DNA of 64,000 bases from Maribacter thermophilus (GCF_001020565.1 NZ_LDAS01000001.1:3594769-3658768), one strand, 5' to 3'; shown: positions 1-8,646, numbered from the stretch's first letter. Numbers and translations are program-made. The notes: generated from the letters alone by a model not told the origin.

Positions 1-1363
1 TGATTTCAACATCCTCCGAAGTGGTCCTCCAATTGACAAATGAAGCCCTGATGGCATGTCTATTGTTGTACATGGTCGGTGTCATATATACTTTTCCAGC
101 TTGGTTCAATCGTTTCAAAAAACCGACTACCTCATTTTTTTCCTTTCCGTTAAGGGTGAAGCAAACATTGTTCAGCCTTACCGGGGCCAATAGTTCAAAC
201 ACTTCACTTTTGTCAATGGCTTCGCCCAAACGCTTGGCCAAGGTTACCGAATTTTCAACGATGTCTCGGTAGCCGTTTTTGCCATAGGCCGTTAAGGAAA
301 ACCATGCCGGTAAGGCCCGAAGGCGTCTTGAGTTTTCGGGCAAAAAGTTCAAATAATTAAAATCTTCCTTCGGATTTCCCAAATAGGGCGCATTCGAATT
401 TTGAAAGGTTTCCATTTGCAACACATTATGATGCTCCTTTATTAGAAAAACGGCACTGTCATAAGGTACGTTCAGCCATTTGTGACAGTCAATGGTTATA
501 CTGTCGGCGTGTTCCCAGCCTTTTACCAAGTGTTGGTATTTGGGGGAGCAGGCGGCAAAAGCACCAAAGGCCCCATCGATATGCCACCAGAAATTATGCT
601 TTTTCCTCAATTTTGATATTGCCTTAAAATCATCATAATCGGCGGTATTCACGGTCCCGGCACTAGAAATCAGTATAAAGGGCTGTCCGTTCAATTGTTC
701 CATTTTCAGCAATAGGTCTTCCATACAAATCGATTCCCTGTTTCCTGTTTCAACTTTGACCTTTTCAAAATTAGTGCTTCCCATTCCCAACATCGACAAT
801 GTTTTTAAGGAAGAAGAGTGGGGTACGGCCGAAAGTATTTTTATATCCCCGGAGAGTCCATTTTTGGCAAAATCGAGGCCTTTTTCCTTTCCGACCCACT
901 GTCTGGCGACACCAAGGCAGGTAAAATTGGACATGGTCGCTCCGGTAACGAACCCTCCTAAAAATGTATCGGGAAGCCTGAATAAGTTTAAAAGCAAACG
1001 GATAGTCTCTTTTTCGATAAGCATAGAGATGTCGCCTTGGGCATTAATGGTTTGTGGGTTTTGGTCGTAGACGGTTGCCAACCAGTCTCCCATGATCGAG
1101 GCAGGAGTGGTTCCTCCGATGACATAGCCCAAATACCTTGGTCCCGGCGCACCAACAATCAGGTTTTCGAATTTCTTATTGAACAGGTTAAGGGCCTCCA
1201 ATCCACCTATCCCTGCTTCCCTTAGTTCCGAAAATTCTAGTTCTGAATCTTTTTTTGATGTTGGCCGATCGTTAAGGTGGTTTAAATAGTCCAGTCCTTG
1301 ATGTTTTACAGCTTCAAGAAGGGTTTTCAGATGTTCCAGGTCGTATTTCAATTGTTCGTTCAT
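1..1363 (-). CDS. PLP-dependent decarboxylase (aromatic-L-amino-acid decarboxylase type), 3' end cut by window
   Basis: The minus frame is open from an ATG at 1363 to the window edge (454 codons), so the C-terminus is missing. The translation has the group II PLP decarboxylase layout: an N-terminal GPRYLGYVIGG stretch, a glycine-rich GGFVTGATMSN segment, WWHIDGAFGA (the Asp that binds the pyridine nitrogen), and DCHKW with the Schiff-base lysine at about residue 295. The family decarboxylates aromatic or acidic amino acids in the cytoplasm, and substrate cannot be told from this. A downstream partner could lie beyond the window. It is transcribed in the same direction as the next gene but about 90 bp separates them. 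The class is confident, the substrate is not. Confidence 0.88.
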   Translation of the reverse strand, partial: MNEQLKYDLEHLKTLLEAVKHQGLDYLNHLNDRPTSKKDSELEFSELREAGIGGLEALNLFNKKFENLIVGAPGPRYLGYVIGGTTPASIMGDWLATVYDQNPQTINAQGDISMLIEKETIRLLLNLFRLPDTFLGGFVTGATMSNFTCLGVARQWVGKEKGLDFAKNGLSGDIKILSAVPHSSSLKTLSMLGMGSTNFEKVKVETGNRESICMEDLLLKMEQLNGQPFILISSAGTVNTADYDDFKAISKLRKKHNFWWHIDGAFGAFAACSPKYQHLVKGWEHADSITIDCHKWLNVPYDSAVFLIKEHHNVLQMETFQNSNAPYLGNPKEDFNYLNFLPENSRRLRALPAWFSLTAYGKNGYRDIVENSVTLAKRLGEAIDKSEVFELLAPVRLNNVCFTLNGKEKNEVVGFLKRLNQAGKVYMTPTMYNNRHAIRASFVNWRTTSEDVEI

Positions 1364-1453
1364 AAAGGAAGTTTTTTCGGTCACGGCTAAAATAGTAAAT
1401 AAGTATATCCTTATTCTAGAGGCCGGTATTTTAGGAAGAAAATCATGGTTTGG

Positions 1454-2011
1454 TTAAAAAGAGGCGAGGTTCAGTTTAAGTAACTCTTCGTATGCATTTC
1501 CGGGGAGGCCCAACAGTTTGGCAAAGGCAGGCTCGGTTTTGAGTCCCGAAGCCTTTAGCTCCACGATCGCTTTTCTAAATTCACTTCCCTTTTGTTGTAG
1601 AATAAGGTGCTCAATTAGCATATGGCGATAGGCATTTTGTTTTTCGACGGGAACGTTTTGTCCAAAGATCTCGAACTCAAAATGGGGCGTGCTAAAACTT
1701 GCGATGGTCGCCAGAACACCGTTTTGGGAAATAGTGGCCAACTTAAATTCATTCTGGTCACCAAACTGTTCCTGTAGGTGCTTTGAGAAGGCTTTGTGGT
1801 CTTGGCATTGACAGATGATATCCAAATCACTTTCTGGTAAATCGATAGCTATGGGAATGGTGCCCGTTACAATGGGGTCATAATTTTTTAGTTTGTCATA
1901 GACTTGGTATTTCTTGATCTCGTAATAGGCGATTTTTTGCCGTTTATTGCCATGTTTTAGGTAGTCTATATGTTTAAAGCTATGGGTCAAATCGTACTCT
2001 TTTTCATACAA
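1454..2011 (-). CDS. DUF4269 family protein (nucleotidyltransferase-like fold)
   Basis: 185 aa, the usual size of DUF4269 proteins. Residues 50-70 carry a glycine followed by ESDLDIICQ, with Asp62 and Asp64 forming the DxD-like metal pair of the nucleotidyltransferase superfamily. The segment HFEFEIFGQ near residue 110 would supply a third acidic position. No signal peptide, so cytoplasmic. The substrate of this family is unknown and I do not infer one. It stands alone: an intergenic gap of about 230 bp or more lies upstream, and the PLP decarboxylase gene begins about 90 bp downstream of the point where translation would enter it from the right. Confidence 0.75.
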   Translation of the reverse strand: MYEKEYDLTHSFKHIDYLKHGNKRQKIAYYEIKKYQVYDKLKNYDPIVTGTIPIAIDLPESDLDIICQCQDHKAFSKHLQEQFGDQNEFKLATISQNGVLATIASFSTPHFEFEIFGQNVPVEKQNAYRHMLIEHLILQQKGSEFRKAIVELKASGLKTEPAFAKLLGLPGNAYEELLKLNLASF

Positions 2012-2187
2012 ATATAGAGCTAACTACATTCGGTTAAGCAACGCCTAAGGGAACTAATTGCCCTTCAATCCTTTAGCTGCGTCCTACAGAAAGAGAGGAT
2101 GGTTTTATTTAGGAATACGTTTACATGAAATAAGTGGGGCGGCTCCAATATAGGGGTATTGGGACTTAATCATTCGAAAATTGCCCT

Positions 2188-2218
2188 ATAAAAAAAGGCC
2201 CGGTTTGTATACCGGGCC
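2188..2218 (-). terminator. Rho-independent terminator of the ArsR-permease operon
   Basis: Perfect 8-bp inverted repeat GGCCCGGT / ACCGGGCC (2197-2204 and 2211-2218) with a 6-nt loop. The A-run at 2188-2196 becomes a U-run after the stem on the minus strand. It ends the transcript that comes from the ALDC/FmdE gene at 2313. Confidence 0.85.
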
Positions 2219-2238
2219 CTCTCTTCTTGCCGCTAGTG

Positions 2239-2340
2239 TTAGTTAACATCGAGAATAAGCTTCATGGCCTTTTCCATTGTACCGGGTTTAAAACGGGAGG
2301 TGATCGGTTTATTTACTTGCCCTGATCGCCTTCCAGGCAT
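2239..2340 (-). CDS. Possible 33-aa ORF overlapping the end of the ALDC/FmdE gene
   Basis: A short frame starts with ATG at 2340, inside the last codons of the upstream gene but in another frame, and stops at 2239, about 20 bp before the terminator. Its product starts MPGRRSGQ and ends MEKAMKLILDVN. The second half reads like ordinary protein sequence. It could be a real small gene or the original C-terminus of the upstream protein, displaced by a frameshift. Nothing beyond position and composition supports it. Confidence 0.25.
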   Translation of the reverse strand: MPGRRSGQVNKPITSRFKPGTMEKAMKLILDVN

Positions 2341-3638
2341 TTTTCTTTGTCCTTGTTAAGAATGTCGGTCTTTATAAAATCGTTCCTTAAAACAGGCTTC
2401 CATTTAAAATTGGTGGCTTCTGTAACGGTAAAATTGTTCTTAGGGTTGGTAGACAATAGGGTTTCGGTAAAATCGTCTTCCATTTTTTTGAGCTTGTCCA
2501 AGTCGCAGGCCGGCAGTTCCCCTTTTATGGCAAGGGCACCCAGCTTGTCTATTTCTTCGGGTTTCACCCCTTTGTTCATATGCACGGTTACGGTCTTTTT
2601 CGTATCCATACGCTGCACGGTAAAAAGGCCGTCAATATCCTTGGAAACATAAAAGGTGTTGAACTGATACCTTCCCCCCGTGGTGTATATGGCCGCATCG
2701 GTCAAGCAGGGTGAGGGTTGGCTTACGATACGGGTATTGGTACGGTCTATGGGTCCGTCGGGATACAGTTCGTTCAGGGCCTCTTGCAGGGCAAGATGGC
2801 CCACTACCAAGCCGTCGCAAAGGTGACCGTGAAATTTTACAAGGTCGTCAAGGTCTATATCTTGAAAATGGCCTATACGCCCCTTGGAAAAATCGGTATC
2901 ATTGACCCGCATTCCCGTTTTTAGGCGATTTTTCTTTTTAGGAAGGTAGAGCTTAAAAGAACGGTCACCTGAGGTAATTTTATCCAAATGGCCCATAAAG
3001 GTTTGGTCGTTCCTTAAATAATGGACATGCACAAAGCTTTTGGAACCTGTAAAGATTCCTTGGTGTTGTTCCGAATAAAAGCCTATCAATTGGCCTTTCT
3101 CGTTTTCGGATGTGAATTTTTGTGATTTTACATCAGGTTTATATCCTTCCACTTCCGGATTTCTCGGCGTAACGATATGTACGGTAAGCTCGTTATATTC
3201 TCCAGCGACCTTAAAGGCAAAAGGTTCCTTCAGGTCGTAGCCCTTTTCTTTGGCCAGGGATGCTACTTTGTGCTGAATGTCCTCAACGCTGTTCAATGGT
3301 CCGTCAACATGGTACACCTCCCATTCGGGCACATTGCTATACACAAAAAAAGGGGAACGGATATCCCAACCCTGACCCACAGCGGCTTTTCCATCCTCAA
3401 AAGCCGAGGCATGGAAGGGCTTGCCGTCCACAACGGTTATTTCACCCTTCATACGGTCATAGGGTCCCATGCCGTATAGGTGCGATTTCTGGGGAAGGGT
3501 ATCCAGCCAGACCTTAAGGTCGTAGGTGTTGCCCATATCCTTCATCGCCCCAACGGAATGTACGGTGGGTACGGTCTGCCCTAAGAGAGACTGCGATGTA
3601 AAAACGATGATAGAGAGAATAAAAATGACTTTTTTCAT
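2313..3638 (-). CDS. Secreted fusion protein: acetolactate-decarboxylase-like domain + FmdE domain
   Basis: 441 aa with signal peptide (residues 1-20, ending LLGQ). Residues 25-235 match alpha-acetolactate decarboxylase: MKGEITVVDGKPF holds the conserved Glu (66), and FVHVHYLRN...FMGHLDK keeps the His-x-His-x10-His zinc triad (His204, His206, His217) with the exact family spacing. Residues 255-400 are an FmdE-type domain with FHGHLCDGLVVG (His270, His272, Cys274) and PCLTDA (Cys311), the metal-binding motifs of formylmethanofuran-dehydrogenase subunit E-like proteins. It is the last gene of a minus-strand operon behind a permease, OsmC, thioredoxin-like and ArsR gene. Classical ALDC makes acetoin in the cytoplasm or outside Gram-positive cells. 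Here export and fusion to FmdE argue for another substrate or a metal-handling role. The domain calls are firm, the function is unknown. Confidence 0.8.
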   Translation of the reverse strand: MKKVIFILSIIVFTSQSLLGQTVPTVHSVGAMKDMGNTYDLKVWLDTLPQKSHLYGMGPYDRMKGEITVVDGKPFHASAFEDGKAAVGQGWDIRSPFFVYSNVPEWEVYHVDGPLNSVEDIQHKVASLAKEKGYDLKEPFAFKVAGEYNELTVHIVTPRNPEVEGYKPDVKSQKFTSENEKGQLIGFYSEQHQGIFTGSKSFVHVHYLRNDQTFMGHLDKITSGDRSFKLYLPKKKNRLKTGMRVNDTDFSKGRIGHFQDIDLDDLVKFHGHLCDGLVVGHLALQEALNELYPDGPIDRTNTRIVSQPSPCLTDAAIYTTGGRYQFNTFYVSKDIDGLFTVQRMDTKKTVTVHMNKGVKPEEIDKLGALAIKGELPACDLDKLKKMEDDFTETLLSTNPKNNFTVTEATNFKWKPVLRNDFIKTDILNKDKEKCLEGDQGK

Positions 3639-3650
3639 GGATGCTAAAAA

Positions 3651-4625
3651 TTACAAGATGAGGTTAAACAGATATCCCGATAGGATGATGCACAGCGTTA
3701 CGATCCCAAAGAAAATAGCGATTAGCTTTAGTGACATCACTTTTTTGAGCAAGGTAGCTTCGGGAATGGAAAGGCCTACCGTGGCCATCATAAAGGCAAT
3801 GGCAGTCCCTAGGGGTACTCCCTTGGCCACAAAGACCTGAATAACGGGAACAATACCGGCGGCATTGGCGTACATGGGTACGGCCACCAACACCGCTAGG
3901 GGTACGGTCCACCATTGGCCACCGCCCAAGTATTGGTTAAAAAAGTTCTCGGGCGCATAACCGTGCATGGCGGCGCCAATGGCAATACCTATGATTACGT
4001 ACAGCAGCACGCCCTTGACAATATCCCAGGCGCCACGGGTAATCTCAGGCAAACGATCGCGAAAGCTTCGTTTCTCCCCTTGGAATTCGGCCTGTTGCAT
4101 TTTGTTTTCAAGTATTTCCTTGACCCAATCGGACAATAAATGTTCCAAGTTCAATTTGCCCAAGAGCCAGCCCCCAAGGGAGCCCAAGAGAATTCCCGAA
4201 AGGGCGTAGATCAAGGTGGCCTTTACCCCGAACATCCCCAGAAACATGGCAACGGCCACTTCGTTGACCAGCGGGGAGGTAATCAGAAAGGCAAAGGTGA
4301 CCCCCAAGGGAATGCCTCCCTGTACAAAGCCGATAAAAAGCGGAACGGACGAACAGGAACAAAAAGGGGTGATGGCACCAAAAATAGAGGCAAAAAAGTA
4401 CTCTAGCCCGTAGAGCTTTTTCTTGTTCAGGTAGTCTTTTAATCGCTCTATTGGGAAGTAGGCGTTCACTATCCCCATGATGAAAACAATAAAGAATAGG
4501 AGGATAAGAATTTTCAAGGTGTCGAAGACAAAAAAATTCAAGGCGATACCCAAATGGGTATCCGCACCTATTCCAAACACCGAATAGATCAACCAATCGG
4601 CAAAATGTTGCAACCAATCAAACAT
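3651..4625 (-). CDS. Permease (DUF318/ArsP-like family)
   Basis: 324 aa with about eight hydrophobic helices. It carries the family signature TPFCSCSSVPLFIGF (Cys89, Cys91), followed by GGIPLGVTFAFLITSPLVNE, and a second repeat near residues 245-275 (VAVPMYANAAGIVPV, KGVPLGTAIAFMMA). Members export organoarsenicals or other small thiol-reactive or metal compounds; many have unknown substrates. The start overlaps the end of the OsmC gene by 8 bp and the ALDC/FmdE gene follows after 12 bp, so the three are probably co-translated. The substrate may be related to what the ArsR regulator upstream senses. Confidence 0.88.
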   Translation of the reverse strand: MFDWLQHFADWLIYSVFGIGADTHLGIALNFFVFDTLKILILLFFIVFIMGIVNAYFPIERLKDYLNKKKLYGLEYFFASIFGAITPFCSCSSVPLFIGFVQGGIPLGVTFAFLITSPLVNEVAVAMFLGMFGVKATLIYALSGILLGSLGGWLLGKLNLEHLLSDWVKEILENKMQQAEFQGEKRSFRDRLPEITRGAWDIVKGVLLYVIIGIAIGAAMHGYAPENFFNQYLGGGQWWTVPLAVLVAVPMYANAAGIVPVIQVFVAKGVPLGTAIAFMMATVGLSIPEATLLKKVMSLKLIAIFFGIVTLCIILSGYLFNLIL

Positions 4626-5025
4626 TTGTAACAGTGTTTATGGTCCCCGAAATGGAACATGAAAGCTTTACGGTGTTGTAAATGGTGCCGAACTTTTCGA
4701 TGTTCTTTTTCAATAGGGCCGTGTTCAACTTGTCATCATCGCTGTAGATCGTTAAGCTGTATTCGATGGCATCCATTCTAGGAGGACTCTCAAGACGCGT
4801 GGCCTGTACCTCCAATGTGGTTTTGGTATAGGAGAATCGCATCATGGTAGAAAAACGCTCTACGTTTTTTAGCATACAGGCAGCAAAGGCTCCTAGGAAC
4901 AACTCGGCCGGATTGGGCAGACTGTCAGCGGTTTTTGAAGTAGTTTCAAAATCGATGTTCGATTCCTTGATATGGATAGTGGCATCGTCATTGGCCATCG
5001 AGGAAGCTTTGATTTGGTAGTCCAT
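4618..5025 (-). CDS. OsmC family protein
   Basis: 135 aa, a normal OsmC/Ohr size. Conserved cysteines are Cys50 (in ELFLGAFAACML) and Cys123 (KLSCSIS), the peroxidatic/resolving pair of the family. OsmC proteins reduce organic or lipid hydroperoxides in the cytoplasm with a dithiol donor. The gene lies 10 bp after the thioredoxin-like gene and overlaps the permease start, so a thiol-redox role inside this operon is likely. Confidence 0.85.
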   Translation of the reverse strand: MDYQIKASSMANDDATIHIKESNIDFETTSKTADSLPNPAELFLGAFAACMLKNVERFSTMMRFSYTKTTLEVQATRLESPPRMDAIEYSLTIYSDDDKLNTALLKKNIEKFGTIYNTVKLSCSISGTINTVTNV

Positions 5026-5035
5026 CGTATCAAGA

Positions 5036-5272
5036 TTAGTTTAACAATGCCAATACTTCGTCTTTTGAGGGCACCCGGCCTTTTATCGTGATCACATCGT
5101 CAATGACCAATGCCGGGGTGGTCATTACGTTGTATTTCATGATTTCCATGATATCCTCTACTTTTTCAATAGTGGCGTCTATGTTGTTTTCGGATACAAC
5201 GTCTTTGACAACTCCTGTCAATGATTGACATTTGGGACAACCGGTTCCTAAAATTTTAATTGTTTTACTCAT
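5036..5272 (-). CDS. Small thioredoxin-like (redox-active disulfide) protein
   Basis: 78 aa from the ATG at 5272 (MSKTIKILG); an upstream in-frame start at 5296 would add eight poorly conserved residues. CPKC lies at Cys12-Cys15 and the cis-proline region is MTTPALVIDD. This is the compact 'redox-active disulfide protein 2' form of the thioredoxin fold, which typically sits next to ArsR and DUF318 permease genes in Bacteria and Archaea. It is the first structural gene after arsR. Confidence 0.87.
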   Translation of the reverse strand: MSKTIKILGTGCPKCQSLTGVVKDVVSENNIDATIEKVEDIMEIMKYNVMTTPALVIDDVITIKGRVPSKDEVLALLN

Positions 5273-5320
5273 GACAACTTCTTTGTTTATCGCCAATAGA
5301 CGATTTGATTATTAAAAAAA

Positions 5321-5626
5321 TTATTTAAAAAAATCCTGAAACAAGGATTTTGCAATCTTCCAGTTTTCTTGGTTGATACAGTATTTTATTTTGGGCGGTT
5401 TCAATTCTCCTTGGATAAGTCCCGCATTTTTCAATTCTTTCAGATGTTGGGAAATGGTCGATTGCGCCAAGGGAAACACGTCCACCAAATCGCCTGTAAA
5501 ACAGCAAGACTGACTTTCAAGATGCTTTAAAATGGCAATGCGTGTAGGATGCCCCAGTGCTTTGGCAAATTTCGCCAAGGTTTCGGTATCATCCTTGTAT
5601 TCGATATGTTCTAAGCTTCTTTTCAT
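5321..5626 (-). CDS. ArsR/SmtB family winged-helix repressor
   Basis: 101 aa. ALGHPTRIAILKHL, then a helix-turn-helix around residues 50-70 (LAQSTISQHLKELKNAGL), the classic ArsR fold. A vicinal Cys41-Cys42 pair in SQSCCFTGDL could bind a thiophilic metal or sense thiol oxidation. It is the first gene of the operon and probably represses it through the palindrome just upstream (5634-5649). Confidence 0.88.
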   Translation of the reverse strand: MKRSLEHIEYKDDTETLAKFAKALGHPTRIAILKHLESQSCCFTGDLVDVFPLAQSTISQHLKELKNAGLIQGELKPPKIKYCINQENWKIAKSLFQDFFK

Positions 5627-5633
5627 TTTTCTA

Positions 5634-5649
5634 ATCGTAAAATTACGAT
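5634..5649. promoter_or_regulatory. Putative ArsR operator
   Basis: Perfect inverted repeat ATCGTAA-AA-TTACGAT, 8 bp upstream of the arsR start codon. Its position and symmetry fit autorepression by the ArsR dimer. Confidence 0.55.
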
Positions 5650-5656
5650 GGAAGAT

Positions 5657-5788
5657 TGACCTATAATGTCACCAAAGTCACATAAAGCCAAATTTTTTAG
5701 GAAAGGGATAAGATGATGGTTGGAAACAGGCTTGGAATAGGTGCAAACAAAAAGCGGTCCGAGCCTGCGCTCGAACCGCTTTTATATA
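5657..5788. repeat. 132-bp direct repeat, copy 1
   Basis: Identical base for base to 8515-8646. It contains a terminator hairpin near its right end and about 90 bp of unexplained sequence. Copy 1 lies between the end of the LRR gene (5841) and the arsR gene, so its left end also borders the arsR promoter region. Confidence 0.93.
5750..5783 (-). terminator. Terminator of the LRR gene (inside repeat copy 1)
   Basis: 15-bp stem with one mismatch (arms 5750-5764 and 5769-5783), 4-nt loop, rich in GC in the middle and A/T at the ends. It follows the LRR gene stop by about 60 bp. Confidence 0.8.
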
Positions 5789-5840
5789 CCGGTTACGATT
5801 TTTTGTAATTACGTGGCTCTTTTTTAAGTATGCGCTATTC

Positions 5841-8246
5841 CTATCTTTTTAAAGTAAAGTGACCGGACCATGTTTTTCCTGTATCTTGATCTACATATTT
5901 AAACCAATAGTCGCTGGGGGGCATTGGTCGACCATTATAGGTGCCGTCCCAAGTGGCATTGTTCTTGGGGTCCAATTGCACCAACAATTTTCCGTAGCGG
6001 TCGAACACATAAATATAGGTTCTGTTTCCCCTCGCAAGAATGGAAGTGTCCCAATAATCGTTGGTTCCGTCATTGTTGGGTGTGAAGAACTTTGGAAGCC
6101 CCAAAGATTCCGAATCGTCGCAGGCGGCAGTGTCAATGGTCACGGTAAAACTAGTTTCTCGGGCACATCCATTGGATTCCGCGCGAATATAGATCAATTG
6201 CGTTTCAACGATTTCATCTCCAGGATACAATTGCAGGCCTTCACCATTGCTCTCTGTAAAATAGCCTTCGCTTGTAGGTAGGATAGGTAGAATATAGCCC
6301 TTGCATTCGGTCACATCTTCCAGCAGGGTAACGTCGTTCACCCTATCGATGGTAACCGTAAAGCTACTTTCGTCAGTACAGGTATCCAATCCCGAACCGT
6401 TTTCTGCATATACGTACACGGTGGTCGTTTCCGATATGACATCCCCGGGATATAGTTGTGTTCCCGTTTTATTAGGTCCCGTATAATAAAAGTTGTTCGT
6501 GCTCAACGACGGCAATGTGAAATTATCGCACCGCTCTACATCCCCGAAGGTATCCGCTACTGGAGCTTCTTGGGCAAAAAGGGTAAAAACGGTCTCGTTG
6601 TAACAACCCGAGGAACTGGTCACCCTAACCGTAATATCCTGTTGGACGGTAGTGGTATTGGTATATGATGCCGTTAAGTTTAAGGGGTTTCCCATGTCGT
6701 CGAAATAGGACACGGTGACCCCGGTCTGTGAGCCGATCACTTGGGATTCCATCTGGGCCAGGTCCAAGGTAAAGGTTGCAATACCGTCCCCGTCCGTGTC
6801 ACATGCATAAAAATCCTCAATGGGGTTGGCGGTTGGGCCTTCGTCACTTACGGTAAGCGTTATCGGGTTTCTTTCCAATACCAGATCGGTAACGATACCA
6901 CTGGTTATCACACAGGTATAGACCCCGGAATCTGAAGGTTGGAGGTTGTCCAGTTCCAAATTGGCACTGTCGGAACCTGGGATGGCAACGCCGTCCTTAA
7001 ACCATTCATAGGTATTGGCGGAACCGCTTACCGTAGTTTCGAGGGTAACTGTGTTTCCCGTACAGGTGGTAATGTTCTCTACCTCGTCGACCTTTGCCTG
7101 GGGGTTGTCCACAAAATATAAAATATTGGAGCTATAGCTATAGAACTGATCCTCGAAATCCCCAAATTGAAAACGATTATTTGCTATAGTAAAATTCCAT
7201 AGTGTTGATATGCCACTAAAATCAGGTATGGCCCCCTCTAGTTCATTACCATTTAAAGCAAGCCATTCTAAATTATTGAAGTTTGTAAACTGTGGCGGAA
7301 CCTGACCTGTTAAATTATTGCGGTCAAGTACAATTAATTTGGGGTCGGACCAATTTTCGTAACTAAGCGGTATAGGTCCTTCTATAAGGGTACTGCTGAT
7401 ATTAAAAGTATGAATATTTTCAAAATTACCTAAAGATGCAGGCAGCGTTCCCGTCAGTTCTTGACTGCCAATCCTAAAGTCCACCATGTTCACCAGATTT
7501 CCCAATTCTTCCGGTATATCTCCTGTTAGCTCATTATTCTCAAGCTCAAAGTGCGTCAAATTAATAAGATTGGCATATTCCGGGTAGATAAAACCCGTAA
7601 AATTGTTTGTGCCCAAATAGAGAATACGAAGATTTATTAAGTTGGTTATACCAATGGGAATCTCGCCCGTCAGCTCATTGAAACGTAATGAGAGAGTAGT
7701 CAAATTGTTCAATAAAAGCAATGAGGGCGGTATCTCGCCCGTTAATTGGTTCTGGCTTAGGTCAAGCATTGTAAGATTTGACAAATCTCCAATATTGTTA
7801 GGGATGCCTCCGGTAAAATTATTTCCTCGTAGGTCAAGCGATGTCAAATTCGTTAATGTGGTTATACTGGCGGGTATGGACCCTGACAGCTCTCCAAGCT
7901 CTACATTTAAATACTCTAGAAAAGGTAAATCTGCAATTTCTTCTGGTAATACTCCTACCAGGTTGTTCCTCCCGGCTATATCACCGGTAATGTTCATATT
8001 AATTCGTGTAACGTTATTTGGTGATAAGGTCAGCCCATACCAATCATTGTTTACTATTGTATTTTCTATGGGGACCACAAAATTCCAATCGTTTGTAGGG
8101 TCACCATCCGTTTCGCTGAACCAATCAGGTCCCCCGGTCGCATCATAAAAAGCCTTTAGAGCTTGTATTTCGGATACGGGAATTTGAGCCAATGAAACAA
8201 AATTGCCTAAAAAAAACAAGATTATGAATAATAGGGGGTTTTTCAT
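5841..8246 (-). CDS. Secreted leucine-rich-repeat protein with Ig-like domain and T9SS type B sorting domain
   Basis: 801 aa. A signal peptide (residues 1-20, ending SLAQ) precedes a capping segment (ALKAFYDATGGPDW). About ten plant-type LRRs (L..L..LDL..N.LTG.IP) cover residues 95-375. An Ig-like domain with CTGNTVTLE...YEWFKDGVAI...SGVYTCVI lies at about 390-465, followed by repeated beta domains. The last ~90 residues begin PKFFTPNNDGTNDYW and end GKTWSGHFTLKR, the gliding-motility-associated C-terminal domain that sends proteins through the type IX system to the cell surface. Likely a surface adhesion or recognition protein. The first ATG is preceded by an AT-rich leader. Confidence 0.9.
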   Translation of the reverse strand: MKNPLLFIILFFLGNFVSLAQIPVSEIQALKAFYDATGGPDWFSETDGDPTNDWNFVVPIENTIVNNDWYGLTLSPNNVTRINMNITGDIAGRNNLVGVLPEEIADLPFLEYLNVELGELSGSIPASITTLTNLTSLDLRGNNFTGGIPNNIGDLSNLTMLDLSQNQLTGEIPPSLLLLNNLTTLSLRFNELTGEIPIGITNLINLRILYLGTNNFTGFIYPEYANLINLTHFELENNELTGDIPEELGNLVNMVDFRIGSQELTGTLPASLGNFENIHTFNISSTLIEGPIPLSYENWSDPKLIVLDRNNLTGQVPPQFTNFNNLEWLALNGNELEGAIPDFSGISTLWNFTIANNRFQFGDFEDQFYSYSSNILYFVDNPQAKVDEVENITTCTGNTVTLETTVSGSANTYEWFKDGVAIPGSDSANLELDNLQPSDSGVYTCVITSGIVTDLVLERNPITLTVSDEGPTANPIEDFYACDTDGDGIATFTLDLAQMESQVIGSQTGVTVSYFDDMGNPLNLTASYTNTTTVQQDITVRVTSSSGCYNETVFTLFAQEAPVADTFGDVERCDNFTLPSLSTNNFYYTGPNKTGTQLYPGDVISETTTVYVYAENGSGLDTCTDESSFTVTIDRVNDVTLLEDVTECKGYILPILPTSEGYFTESNGEGLQLYPGDEIVETQLIYIRAESNGCARETSFTVTIDTAACDDSESLGLPKFFTPNNDGTNDYWDTSILARGNRTYIYVFDRYGKLLVQLDPKNNATWDGTYNGRPMPPSDYWFKYVDQDTGKTWSGHFTLKR

Positions 8247-8294
8247 GAACGAAAATTAACAAGAATTACAAAGTAATGTAAAATAGCTTGGAAA

Positions 8295-8549
8295 TCATTT
8301 TAACCCGTATGAATTCGTTATAATGAAAAAAACGACGAAGAACATAAACCCTTCTTCTTCCTTTTCGGTATCCAGGTCTTCGATTTTGTGGATAGGGTTG
8401 CATACGCTATATGTTCCGCGTTTATTTTCATCTTTTAGTACTTGCTTTTTATAGAAAGTTGTACATAGGTTCAGCTTACGTTGTTTTTCTTCTTGTAAGA
8501 TTACAATGGGCCTATGACCTATAATGTCACCAAAGTCACATAAAGCCAA
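8295..8549 (-). pseudogene. Chimeric remnant carrying a copy of the 567-aa gene's C-terminus
   Basis: An open stretch of 84 codons that overlaps repeat copy 2 at its 5' end. It contains KIEDLDTE, the same eight residues that end the protein encoded at 8721-10424, with clear DNA similarity (about 8365-8395 against 8725-8755). It is not a plausible gene. I read it as debris from duplication of the 3' end and spacer of the neighbouring gene. Confidence 0.4.
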
Positions 8550-8646
8550 ATTTTTTAGGAAAGGGATAAGATGATGGTTGGAAACAGGCTTGGAATAGGT
8601 GCAAACAAAAAGCGGTCCGAGCCTGCGCTCGAACCGCTTTTATATA
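8515..8646. repeat. 132-bp direct repeat, copy 2
   Basis: Same 132 bp as 5657-5788 with no mismatch that I can find. It follows the stop codon of the 567-aa gene and brings an identical terminator hairpin. Confidence 0.93.
8608..8641 (-). terminator. Terminator of the 567-aa gene (inside repeat copy 2)
   Basis: Same 15-bp stem as at 5750-5783, about 80 bp after the stop codon at 8721. Confidence 0.8.
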
